From Spirochaetes bacterium RBG_16_67_19 (GTDB lineage: Bacteria; Spirochaetota; Spirochaetia; SZUA-6; DRHE01): DNA of 8,950 nt. Both the position numbers and the translations under genes were made by a program. The stretch is from NCBI GenBank assembly GCA_001829505.1, contig MIBK01000121.1, forward strand, positions 3,303 to 12,252, in the 5' to 3' direction. Below, in pieces: positions 1-6,280 of this stretch. Every line of letters starts with the position of its first letter. Within the stretch, counting starts at the first letter, position 1. A model generated the notes under the pieces. The model searched no databases. It was not told the DNA's origin and saw only the letters and a program-made list of their open reading frames with translations.

Positions 1-573
1 GGTGGCCACGACGTCGACTTTCCCCTTCACGGTGTCCATGAAGCCGGCCTTGCGGTCGATCGCGGCCGAGTTCCCCTCGACCCCCGTCAGCAGGGCCGCC
101 TTCCATCCGGCGATCTTGAGGGTGTTCAGCGCATACTCAGCCACCATCTTGGCACCGTCGTAGTTCTTGGAGCCGATGAAGGGAATGTCCGGGTTCCCCT
201 TTTCCTTCCACATCGCCCTGTCCAGGTCGTTGTCCACCATCACCACGGGGATTTTCGCCGCGAGCGCCTTCTCCACGCCGCTGATCACGCCGGTGGTGTG
301 CGCAGCCACCAGGCAGATCGCGTCCACCTTGCGGGCGATCATGTCTTCGATTATCCGCACCTGTTCCTCGACATCCGAGTGCCGGGATCCCGCCTGCACC
401 AGCAGGGTAACCCCGAGGCGCACGGCCTCCGCCTTCGCCCCTTCCACCTGGATGACGAAATGCTCGTTCTCCAGCGTCGACGGGATGAACGCAATCGTCT
501 TCTTGTCCGCGGCCGAGACCACGAACGACGCGATGCAAACCAGCACCGCCGCGATCACCATAATCTTCTTCAT
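1..573 (-). CDS. Periplasmic sugar-binding protein of a CUT2 ABC transporter (partial, C-terminus off the left edge)
   Basis: This is the substrate-binding component of the importer encoded just upstream, and it should deliver a monosaccharide or polyol to the permease in the periplasm. Only the first 191 residues are present; the RbsB-like family usually has about 310-330. Residues 1-22 form a Sec signal peptide: MKK, a hydrophobic core, then VSAA. Cys13 is not in a lipobox because Val precedes it, so the protein is probably soluble and periplasmic, as in diderms. The mature part begins with KKTIAFIPSTLENEHF and continues with the Peripla_BP_4 pattern: a VQAGSRHSDVEEQ segment, IEDMIARKVDAICLVA, IPVVMVDNDLD and FIGSKNYDGAKMVAEY. 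The ATG at 573 follows AAAGGAGAGG (587-578) with good spacing. It is the last visible gene of the operon, 104 bases after the permease. The family is clear; the ligand is unknown. Confidence 0.9.
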   Translation of the reverse strand, partial: MKKIMVIAAVLVCIASFVVSAADKKTIAFIPSTLENEHFVIQVEGAKAEAVRLGVTLLVQAGSRHSDVEEQVRIIEDMIARKVDAICLVAAHTTGVISGVEKALAAKIPVVMVDNDLDRAMWKEKGNPDIPFIGSKNYDGAKMVAEYALNTLKIAGWKAALLTGVEGNSAAIDRKAGFMDTVKGKVDVVAT

Positions 574-677
574 TCGTCCTCTCCTTTGCACGTACGATTT
601 TGAAATCTCCCTCTTGGCGAACCTAACCGCTCCCGCTGCTCACTGCCCTGCCGCGCACCTCCTTTCCCGACAGCCCC

Positions 678-1616
678 CTACTCAGCTCTGAGAGATTTGA
701 TGCTGTCCAGGAATACCGCCATGATGACAACTACCCCGATCGTGATTTGCTGGTAGTACGCCGAAACATCCAGGAGGGTGAGCCCGTTCTTGAGGGTCAC
801 GATCATCACCGCTCCGAGCAGCGTCCCGAGGATATTTCCTTCACCGCCCGAGAGGCTGGTTCCCCCGATGACGCTGGAGGCGATCGCATCCAGTTCGTAA
901 CCGTAGCCGGTTATAGGGGACGCGTAGTCGAGTCGGGCAGTCAGGAGGATGCCGCCGATGCCAGCCAGGCCGCCCGCGATGACGTAGGCGAGCGTGCCGT
1001 ACAGCTTGACGGGTATTCCCGACAGCCGGGCGGCATCCCGGTTCCCTCCGATCGCATAGATGTAGCGCCCGTGCCGGGTGTACATAAGGAAGAAGTAGGC
1101 GATGGCATAGGCGATCACGATATACAGGATGAAAATGGGGATCCGTCCGAACAGCGTGGTCGTGGCCAAGCCTTCATAAGCGTCCGGCACGTTGCCGACG
1201 GGCCGTCCTCCCTTGAGAGCCAGGGCCGCCCCGCGCGCGATGCTCATGATACCGAGGGTCGTGATGAAAGGAGGAACCCGCCCGTAGTGGGAAATGAAAC
1301 CGTTCACGAAGCCCATCAGCAGGCTGATCAGCAGCGCAATCAGCAGGCCGACCGGCACGGGCATCCCGGAATCGACAATGAGCACGGCCGACACCAGCGA
1401 GGTGCAGGCCACGATCGAGCCTACGCTGAGGTCAATGCCCCCGGTGATGATCACCATGGTCTGGCCGATGGCGATGATCGCCATGACGGAAGCCTGCACC
1501 AGGATGTTGGAAAGGTTCTGTCCTTGCAGGAAATGGGGGCTGAGCACCGAGAACACGGCGAAGATCGCGAGGAACCCGAAGTAGATCGCGTATTTCTGCA
1601 GGACTCTCGCGAACAT
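678..1616 (-). CDS. Sugar ABC transporter permease, RbsC-like (CUT2 family)
   Basis: This inner-membrane permease probably forms a homodimeric channel with the ATPase encoded upstream. At 312 residues it is the usual family length. I see about eight to ten hydrophobic segments, for example near residues 9-25, 39-58, 65-81, 87-109, 158-178, 207-228, 262-282 and 288-305. Family hallmarks are GGIDLSVGS (59-67), the FITTLGIMSIARG stretch (117-129), the cytoplasmic loop TRHGRYIYAIGGNRDAARLSG (ending at 200) and DAIASSVIGGTSLSGGEG (243-260), as in BPD_transp_2 permeases of the ribose, xylose and galactose systems. The ATG at 1616 is preceded by AAGGAGG (1633-1627) and starts 22 bases after the ATPase stop, so the two are almost certainly co-transcribed. 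The ATPase-permease-binding protein order is that of rbsACB. The substrate cannot be read from the sequence. Confidence 0.95.
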   Translation of the reverse strand: MFARVLQKYAIYFGFLAIFAVFSVLSPHFLQGQNLSNILVQASVMAIIAIGQTMVIITGGIDLSVGSIVACTSLVSAVLIVDSGMPVPVGLLIALLISLLMGFVNGFISHYGRVPPFITTLGIMSIARGAALALKGGRPVGNVPDAYEGLATTTLFGRIPIFILYIVIAYAIAYFFLMYTRHGRYIYAIGGNRDAARLSGIPVKLYGTLAYVIAGGLAGIGGILLTARLDYASPITGYGYELDAIASSVIGGTSLSGGEGNILGTLLGAVMIVTLKNGLTLLDVSAYYQQITIGVVVIMAVFLDSIKSLRAE

Positions 1617-1638
1617 CTGGCCCTATCCTCCTTCGCCG

Positions 1639-3183
1639 TCAATTCGGGCCCAGCGCATGGGCCCCCATCGCGAAACCAAGGACATCCTCCTGGGTCAATC
1701 CCCTGTTCTCCAGCAGCGCCTGGGTGCGGCCCAGCCGCAGGACCAGGATCCGGTCGGAAAGCGCGAGGATCTCGGGGATCTCGGAGGAGATCATGATCAC
1801 GGATGCCCCGCCCTTGAGCAGCTCGATTATGATGCGGTGGATCTCGGCCTTAGCGCCGACGTCGATCCCCCGGGTCGGCTCGTCGAAAATGAAGATCCGC
1901 GCCTTGGTGAGGAGCCATTTGGCGATCACGACCTTCTGCTGGTTGCCCCCGCTCAGGTTCTTCACCTGCGTCTTCAGGCCCGGCGTCTTGATCCTCAGCC
2001 TTTCCCCGGTCTGGAGGCAAAGGTTTTTCTCCAGGCGTGGCCTGAGGAACCCGTTCTTCACCAGCCGCCGGAGCGAGGCGATGGTCATGTTGGTCGAGAC
2101 CGGATGCAGGAAAAACAGGCCTTCCTTCTTGCGATCCTCGCTGACATAGGCGATACCGTTGGACAGCGCCTGGGTGACGCGGGACAGGTTCACCGGCCTG
2201 TCATCCAGCAGGATTCTACCCGAAGTCTTGCGCAGGTCTCCGATAAGGCACTTGGCCAGCTCTGTCCTGCCCGACCCGACGAGGCCCGACAACCCCAGGA
2301 TCTCCCCTTGGCGCAGGTCGAAGCTGATGTCCTTCAGTACATCCTGGTAGCAGAGGCCCTCCACGCGCAGCACGACCCGTTCGGTGGCGAACCGCTCGGT
2401 TCTCTGCGCCGCCTGATCAATCTCCCGCCCCACCATCAGGGAGATCAGCTCGGGTATGGACATTTGGGTTATCGCCCGCGTTCCCACAAACCTGCCATCC
2501 CGCAGGACGGTGCAGCGATCCCCGATCTCGAAGATCTCCTCCAGGCGGTGGGAGATGTAGATGATCCCGCACCCGCTCGCCTTCAGGTCCCGGATGAGAG
2601 AAAAAAGCCTGGAGGTCTCCGCATGGGAAAGCGTCGAGGTCGGCTCGTCGAAAACGAAGATCCGCGCGTTCAGGGAGATGGCCTTGGCGATCTCGACCAT
2701 CTGCTTCTGCGCTATCCCGAGGTTCTTGACCAGAACCCGTGGCGAAACCTCGATGCCTACCTTGTCCAACAGCGCCCTGGCCTCGTCGATCGTGCGTCCG
2801 CGGCGGAGAACCCCGAAGGCCACGGTGCTCTCCCGGCCCAGGAAGATGTTCTCGTAGATCGACATATGAGGATTCAGGTTCAGTTCCTGGTAGATTACCG
2901 AAACGCCGAGCTTCAGCGCCCGCTGGGGGTTGTCGATCGAAACCTTCTGCCCGTCGATGAGAATCTCCCCCCCGTCCGCCCGGTACACCCCTGAGAGGAT
3001 CTTGATCAGGGTGGACTTGCCCGCGCCGTTTTCGCCCACGATCACGTGCACCTCCCCCTTCCTCAGTCGGATGCTGACATCCGAGAGGGCGTGCACGCCG
3101 GGGAAGCTCTTGGAGATCCCCCGCATCTCGAGCAGGGCGATTCCGGTGTCGGTCCGCGACTTGAGAGTCTGTTCGCCGATCAT
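1639..3183 (-). CDS. Sugar ABC transporter ATP-binding protein, tandem-domain RbsA/MglA type
   Basis: This cytoplasmic ATPase powers the CUT2 importer. Its 514 residues hold two fused nucleotide-binding domains, as usual for the family. Domain 1 has a full Walker A, GENGAGKST (50-58), a degenerate signature around LGIAQKQMVEIAKA (155-168), Walker B IFVFDEPTSTLS (175-186) and the switch His in ISHR (near 212). Domain 2 has the degenerate Walker A typical of this family, GLVGSGRTEL (300-309, no Lys), an intact LSGGNQQK signature (410-417) and Walker B IFIFDEPTRGIDVG (430-443). This asymmetry is normal for RbsA-type proteins and is not a defect. The ATG at 3183 lies 15 bases after the SDR stop. 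Its ribosome site is only fair: GAGG (3200-3197) or GGAAGCAGGG directly upstream. Met20 is an alternative but less likely start. Confidence 0.96.
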   Translation of the reverse strand: MIGEQTLKSRTDTGIALLEMRGISKSFPGVHALSDVSIRLRKGEVHVIVGENGAGKSTLIKILSGVYRADGGEILIDGQKVSIDNPQRALKLGVSVIYQELNLNPHMSIYENIFLGRESTVAFGVLRRGRTIDEARALLDKVGIEVSPRVLVKNLGIAQKQMVEIAKAISLNARIFVFDEPTSTLSHAETSRLFSLIRDLKASGCGIIYISHRLEEIFEIGDRCTVLRDGRFVGTRAITQMSIPELISLMVGREIDQAAQRTERFATERVVLRVEGLCYQDVLKDISFDLRQGEILGLSGLVGSGRTELAKCLIGDLRKTSGRILLDDRPVNLSRVTQALSNGIAYVSEDRKKEGLFFLHPVSTNMTIASLRRLVKNGFLRPRLEKNLCLQTGERLRIKTPGLKTQVKNLSGGNQQKVVIAKWLLTKARIFIFDEPTRGIDVGAKAEIHRIIIELLKGGASVIMISSEIPEILALSDRILVLRLGRTQALLENRGLTQEDVLGFAMGAHALGPN

Positions 3184-3198
3184 CCCTGCTTCCGTACC

Positions 3199-3972
3199 TC
3201 ACCAGGCATTCATGCCACCCGTGACGTTGAGGACCGTCCCCGTCACCTGGCTGCTGCCATCGGACAGCAGGTAGTTGGAGCCCATGACAAAGTCCTCCGC
3301 GCTTTGCAGCCGTCCCATCGGCACGTACTTCCTGCCCTGCTCCTCCAGCCATTTCATGTCCAGGCCCTGCTTCCTGCGCAGTTCCAGCTCTCCTGGGGTG
3401 GCCATCCACCCGATCACGATCGTGTTGCACCGGATCTGGTGTTTGGCGTAGTTGTTGGCGATATGCTTGGTGAGGGTGAGCAGCGCCCCTTTCGAGCAGG
3501 CGTACACGGCGCGGTCGAACTGCCCCCCGTACTGGTGGGGGGAGCCGATGTTGATGATCGAGCCACCCCCATGCGCAAGCATGCTCGTAATGGCGTGCTT
3601 CGTGCAGAAGAACGCCGCCCGGATATTGATGTTGAAAACGTTATTGAACAGGGCCTCGTCCGATTCGACCAGAGTGCCGGCGGGGAGGATGCCCGCGTAA
3701 TTGATAAGGCCATTGACCGGCCCGAAGGCCTCCTCCGCCTCGCGGATCAGCCTGCCGCACTCTTCGACCCGCGTGAGGTCGCAGCGGATGAAACGCGCCG
3801 GAATGCTGGTGCGGGAGCTGATCTCCCGCAACGTCTCCTGGCCGTCCTTTTCCGTGCGGCCGCCGATGGCGACCTTCGCCCCATCGGCAGCCGCGGCGAT
3901 GGCCAGGGCGCGGCCCAGCCCTTTGTTGCCGCCGGTGACGACGACATGCTTTCCCTTCAACAAATCGCCCAC
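3199..3972 (-). CDS. Short-chain dehydrogenase/reductase (probable sugar or polyol dehydrogenase)
   Basis: This classical SDR is expected to oxidise or reduce a sugar or polyol hydroxyl with NAD(P) in the cytoplasm. It has 257 residues from a GTG start. The Rossmann cofactor motif is TGGNKGLG (13-20). The catalytic residues are Asn116, Ser144 and Tyr157-x3-Lys161 (YACSK), with the usual 13-residue Ser-Tyr spacing. Arg39 at the end of the second strand hints at NADP, but this is weak. The usual NNAG motif reads NYAG (91-94). The C-terminus, LLSDGSSQVTGTVLNVTGGMNAW, has the standard SDR ending. The frame is open back to 4059, but that would overlap the preceding gene. The GTG at 3972 has GGAGG nine bases upstream and begins 16 bases after the isomerase stop, so I chose it. 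The substrate is unknown; context suggests it acts on the imported sugar. Confidence 0.92.
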   Translation of the reverse strand: MGDLLKGKHVVVTGGNKGLGRALAIAAAADGAKVAIGGRTEKDGQETLREISSRTSIPARFIRCDLTRVEECGRLIREAEEAFGPVNGLINYAGILPAGTLVESDEALFNNVFNINIRAAFFCTKHAITSMLAHGGGSIINIGSPHQYGGQFDRAVYACSKGALLTLTKHIANNYAKHQIRCNTIVIGWMATPGELELRRKQGLDMKWLEEQGRKYVPMGRLQSAEDFVMGSNYLLSDGSSQVTGTVLNVTGGMNAW

Positions 3973-3977
3973 GGTTT

Positions 3978-3986
3978 CCTTCCTCC
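3978..3986 (-). promoter_or_regulatory. Ribosome binding site fixing a GTG start for the SDR gene
   Basis: On the minus strand GGAGGAAGG (3986-3978) precedes the GTG at 3972; nine bases separate GGAGG from GTG. It supports the GTG over the far upstream in-frame start at 4059, which would overlap the isomerase gene by about 70 bases. Confidence 0.75.
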
Positions 3987-3988
3987 GC

Positions 3989-4969
3989 TCAGCGCACGAG
4001 GACTTTCTTTCGCAGGTACTCCATGACCGCAGCCGCGTCGTTTCGCTTCTGGATGTCACGGATCGTCGCGATATCCAGCGTCTCCACGATCGCTTCGAAG
4101 GACCTGATCATCCGCAGGGCGAGGCCGCAGGCCTCGAAGGGCTCCTCCCGGAAGGGGAACATGTCCAGCGTGACGTACCCGTCGTAAGAGGATTGCTTCA
4201 GGTACCAGAAGAACTCCAGGTTGCTCCAGATGTTCACGGAGCCTGCCATGAGGTCGTCATCCCAGTTGCCGTAGGCGTCGTTGAAGTGGACGTTGAAGAG
4301 CTTGCCTGCCCTGTCGAACAGCCGCAGGGACTCGGAGGGGTTCTCGTGGGCGAACAGGGCGTGCCCGTAGTCCAGGACGCACCCGAAGTTCTTGCGGTTC
4401 ACCTCGTTCACAATCAACAGGGCTTTCGCCGCCGTGCCGGCGAGCGAGAACATACGCGGCTCCTTGGGCTTGTACTCGTAGCAGATCTTCAAGTCCGGGG
4501 CGTAGTCGACGATCTCCCTCATGGAGGAAATCGTGTTGTCCCAGAGCTCGTCGTAGTCGCACTGGAAATAGTAGTCGAACCCGTCCTGCCCGGGCCAGAG
4601 GGAGGAGACATTGGCTTTGAGCTCCCGTGCGATGTCGAAGCTCTGCTTGACCAGGTCGATGGCTTTTCGGCGGATCTTCGGGTCGGTGTTGCTGAAGGCG
4701 CCGTACTTGAAGACGGGATCGCCGAAAATGTTCGGGTTTACGGCGTTGATCTTCAGGCCGCTGTCCGAGGCCATTTTCTGGACCTCCCGGGGCGACAGGC
4801 CCGTAAAATCGGAGGTATGCAGGTCAAAGGACTCCGCCCCCTCGATGCGCGCGACCATCTTGATCTGCTCCTCGAGGCTGCGCATGGGCCGGTAACCGCC
4901 CCCCACGAACCTGTCCGATGCGAAACTCACACACCACAGTCCGACACCAAGCCTCAGCTGCTTTGCCAT
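3989..4969 (-). CDS. Xylose isomerase-like TIM-barrel sugar isomerase/epimerase
   Basis: This is a 326-residue AP-endonuclease-2/xylose isomerase-like barrel protein, expected to carry out a metal-dependent aldose-ketose isomerisation or epimerisation of a free sugar in the cytoplasm. Probable metal ligands at successive strand ends are Glu165 (CYEYKPKEPR), Asp200 (VLDYGHAL), His228 (NVHFND) and Asp269 (VTLDMFPFRE). His203 and Asp237/Asp239 (WDDDL) could bind a second metal. The Glu-Asp-His-Asp set resembles the L-rhamnose isomerase group more than D-tagatose 3-epimerases, which use Glu as the fourth ligand. SLWPGQDGFDYYFQCDY (123-139) is a typical stretch of this subfamily. The ATG at 4969 has GAGGG (4981-4977) seven bases upstream. 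It is the first gene of the operon, with a short leader from the promoter at 5028-5000. The exact substrate is not identifiable. Confidence 0.88.
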   Translation of the reverse strand: MAKQLRLGVGLWCVSFASDRFVGGGYRPMRSLEEQIKMVARIEGAESFDLHTSDFTGLSPREVQKMASDSGLKINAVNPNIFGDPVFKYGAFSNTDPKIRRKAIDLVKQSFDIARELKANVSSLWPGQDGFDYYFQCDYDELWDNTISSMREIVDYAPDLKICYEYKPKEPRMFSLAGTAAKALLIVNEVNRKNFGCVLDYGHALFAHENPSESLRLFDRAGKLFNVHFNDAYGNWDDDLMAGSVNIWSNLEFFWYLKQSSYDGYVTLDMFPFREEPFEACGLALRMIRSFEAIVETLDIATIRDIQKRNDAAAVMEYLRKKVLVR

Positions 4970-4991
4970 ATTCTAACCCTCAATAAAAAAT

Positions 4992-5008
4992 GTTTAGTAA
5001 TTCTAAAC
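4992..5008. promoter_or_regulatory. Palindrome over the -10 element, candidate LacI-family operator
   Basis: GTTTAGTAATTCTAAAC has perfect six-base arms (GTTTAG/CTAAAC) around a five-base centre in which one further pair matches. It covers the -10 of the operon promoter and the likely start point, where a bound repressor would block polymerase. Its TTTAGAATT core (minus strand, 5007-4999) recurs on the plus strand at 5134-5142. Assignment to the neighbouring LacI protein is inferred. Confidence 0.55.
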
Positions 5009-5028
5009 CCACTTCAGGTGGTTGTCAA
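5000..5028 (-). promoter_or_regulatory. Near-consensus sigma-70 promoter of the isomerase-SDR-transporter operon
   Basis: On the minus strand TTGACA (5028-5023, perfect -35) is followed after exactly 17 bases by TAGAAT (5005-5000, 5 of 6 matches to the -10). Transcription should begin near 4993-4990, giving a leader of about 20 bases that carries the GAGGG ribosome site of the isomerase gene. A palindrome covers the -10, so the promoter is probably strong but repressed. Confidence 0.8.
5009..5021. promoter_or_regulatory. Short palindrome in the promoter spacer
   Basis: CCACTTCAGGTGG has four-base arms (CCAC/GTGG) plus one further matching pair around an odd centre. It lies entirely between the -35 and -10 of the operon promoter, its centre 15 bases from that of the palindrome over the -10. 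It could be a second protein site, but it is short enough to be chance. Confidence 0.3.
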
Positions 5029-5117
5029 TGTAATTTTGCAGCCAAGAAAGGCGGATCGCTATCTTTATTTATATATAATAGAAATAATTGCAGGATAGCT
5101 CTTCATAGCTGCCACTA

Positions 5118-5130
5118 AAGTTCGGAACTT
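5118..5130. promoter_or_regulatory. Perfect 13-base odd palindrome, candidate operator
   Basis: AAGTTCGGAACTT is a perfect inverted repeat with six-base arms around one central G. It lies about 100 bases upstream of the LacI start codon and about 90 bases upstream of the operon's -35. It is flanked by CTAAA (5115-5119) and TTTAG (5134-5138), which form a wider imperfect inverted pair. It may be an autoregulatory or looping site, or an activator site. No function is proven by sequence alone. Confidence 0.45.
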
Positions 5131-5175
5131 GAATTTAGAATTTCATTTAGTCCCCTGCACAGCAGAATTGGGCGT

Positions 5176-5204
5176 TTGCCTATTTACTTTAGGGATCATT
5201 TAGT
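5176..5204 (+). promoter_or_regulatory. Weak candidate promoter of the LacI gene
   Basis: TTGCCT (5176-5181) and TTTAGT (5199-5204) are separated by 17 bases, each matching the sigma-70 hexamers at four of six positions. The spacing to the ATG at 5232 is suitable. This is the best plus-strand pair I found near the gene, but it is weak. Confidence 0.22.
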
Positions 5205-5231
5205 TTACAACTCCATAAAGGCGTATCCAGA

Positions 5232-6266
5232 ATGGCACCCACTGTCAAACAGATCGCCGAAATGGCCCAGGTTTCCGCGGCGACCGTGTCCCTGGCACTC
5301 AACAACAAGCCGGGCGTGAGCCCCGCCACCCGGCAGCGCGTCCTCGCCATCGCCGAGACGCTCAGCAAGGAGAACGGGTCGCAGTCCTTCCGTCCTCTCA
5401 GCAAGGGGTCGATCCGATTCCTCAAGATCGTAAAACACAGCCACATCCTGAACCGGGACCACGACGTGTTCATCGCCGCCTACAACGAGGGAATAGACAA
5501 GGAAGCGCGCCGGCACGGATGCAATCTGGAGATCACCCACATCACGATCGACCAGGTCGACGATTTTATCAGTCACCTGAACAGCTCCTCGAGCAAAGGG
5601 TTGATCGTCCTGGGCACGGAATTGAACGCGCGCGACATCCTCGCCTTCGAAAACGTGAATGTCCCGATCGTGGTGATCGACACCACCTTCGATTTCATCG
5701 ACTTCGACTTCGTGGACATGAACAACACGGAAGCGCTCTTCCAGATCATCCGTTACTTCAGGGACAACAACCACCGGGACATCGGGCTGATCTGGAGCGA
5801 GGATGTTCAGGTGAGGAACTTCGAACTGCGCCGCCTCGCTTTCGAGCAGGCGGTCAAGTACTACGAGCTCCCCTTCAATCCGCGGAACATCCTGTCCGTC
5901 GACTCCACTTTCAACGATGCCTACCAGGGGACGCTCCAGCACTTGAAGCGGGGGCTGGAGCTGCCCACGGCGCTGTTCTCCGCAAATGATCTCATCGCCT
6001 CGGCCTGCATCAAGGCGTTCAAGGAGTCGGGCATCCGCGTCCCCGAGGACGTGTCGGTCATCGGCTTCGACAACCTCCCCATGTGCGAGATGCTGGACCC
6101 CCCGCTCACAACGATGAATGTGTCCAAACAGCAAATCGGGGCGATGGCAGCCCAGTTGCTCATCCGCCGCATCGGCCAGAACGAGGGGGCGCCGACGCTC
6201 AAGGTCTCCATCGGGGGAAAGCTCGTCATCCGCAAAAGCGTTCAACGCCTCCCGCAGGCGCCGTAG
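5232..6266 (+). CDS. LacI-family transcriptional regulator
   Basis: This 344-residue DNA-binding sugar sensor probably represses or modulates the divergent isomerase-SDR-transporter operon and its own gene. The N-terminal helix-turn-helix is classical: TVKQIAEMAQVSAATVSLAL (4-23), then NNKPGVSPATRQRV. The hinge is unusual. The common LGYxPN segment and Ala-Leu hinge helix are replaced by SQSFRPLSKGSIRF (50-63), though Leu56 is at the position of the minor-groove leucine. The ligand domain begins at IRFLKIVKHSHILNRDHDVF and includes IGLIWSEDVQVRNFE, PTALFSANDLIASACIKAFK, VPEDVSVIGFDNLP and DPPLTTMNVSKQQIGAMAA, all standard periplasmic-binding-protein-like elements. The ATG at 5232 is preceded by a weak AAAGG (5217-5221). 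The stop lies 10 bases from the convergent isomerase stop. The inducer is unknown. Confidence 0.95.
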   Translation: MAPTVKQIAEMAQVSAATVSLALNNKPGVSPATRQRVLAIAETLSKENGSQSFRPLSKGSIRFLKIVKHSHILNRDHDVFIAAYNEGIDKEARRHGCNLEITHITIDQVDDFISHLNSSSSKGLIVLGTELNARDILAFENVNVPIVVIDTTFDFIDFDFVDMNNTEALFQIIRYFRDNNHRDIGLIWSEDVQVRNFELRRLAFEQAVKYYELPFNPRNILSVDSTFNDAYQGTLQHLKRGLELPTALFSANDLIASACIKAFKESGIRVPEDVSVIGFDNLPMCEMLDPPLTTMNVSKQQIGAMAAQLLIRRIGQNEGAPTLKVSIGGKLVIRKSVQRLPQAP

Positions 6267-6280
6267 CCCCTCGGGCCTAC
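6263..6280. terminator. Imperfect inverted repeat across both convergent stop codons, possible weak bidirectional terminator
   Basis: GTAGCCCCTCGGGCCTAC pairs GTAG with CTAC and, past one C-C mismatch, CC with GG around a CTCG loop. The TAG stops of the LacI gene (6264-6266) and of the opposing isomerase (6279-6277) are both inside it. A second short hairpin, CGCCC-AGCA-GGGCG (6282-6295), lies beside it within the isomerase end. Neither is followed by a T tract on either strand, so an intrinsic terminator is only a possibility. Confidence 0.3.

Larger units (their letters stand above)
4970..5231. promoter_or_regulatory. AT-rich divergent promoter region between the isomerase operon and the LacI gene
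   Basis: This 262-base non-coding gap is clearly richer in A and T than its coding neighbours. It holds the minus-strand promoter (5028-5000), three odd-centred palindromes (4992-5008, 5009-5021, 5118-5130) and repeated TTTAG or CTAAA elements at 4993, 5003, 5115, 5134, 5146, 5188 and 5199. The stretch 5064-5090 is an A/T run containing TATAAT (5074-5079) with no convincing -35 partner on the plus strand. Arrangement and content suggest control by the adjacent LacI protein of both its own gene and the transport operon. Confidence 0.75.

Noticed and set aside
747..1796. Plus-strand open frame (349 codons) opposite the permease
   Set aside because: It reads Asp/His/Arg-rich sequence without motifs, while the opposite strand is a full-length permease; it also overlaps the ATPase gene end.
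1657..2994. Long plus-strand open frame (445 codons) opposite the ABC ATPase
   Set aside because: It is an antisense shadow created by GC-rich codon bias. Its translation is low-complexity and rich in Asp, Pro, Gln and Leu, with no recognisable domain, and the opposite strand is an unmistakable ATPase.
2417..3430. Second minus-strand frame (337 codons) inside the ATPase and SDR region
   Set aside because: It is an out-of-frame reading of two genes that are complete in their own frames, with Gly/Arg/Pro-rich nonsense composition.
5064..5090. A/T-rich run with TATAAT (5074-5079) as a plus-strand promoter
   Set aside because: No acceptable -35 lies 15-19 bases upstream, and it is more than 150 bases from the LacI start. 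It may only be bendable DNA.
3701..5098. Long plus-strand open frame (465 codons) spanning the SDR start, isomerase and part of the promoter gap
   Set aside because: It crosses two clear minus-strand genes and their promoter, has no ribosome site, and translates to repetitive Val/Glu/Asp-rich sequence typical of antisense frames.
5155..5165. Small hairpin CTGC-ACA-GCAG upstream of the LacI gene
   Set aside because: Four-base arms with a three-base loop are expected by chance, and nothing links it to termination or a binding site.
5205..6245. Minus-strand open frame (346 codons) opposite the LacI gene
   Set aside because: The plus-strand LacI protein has intact domains throughout; the antisense translation has no family motifs.
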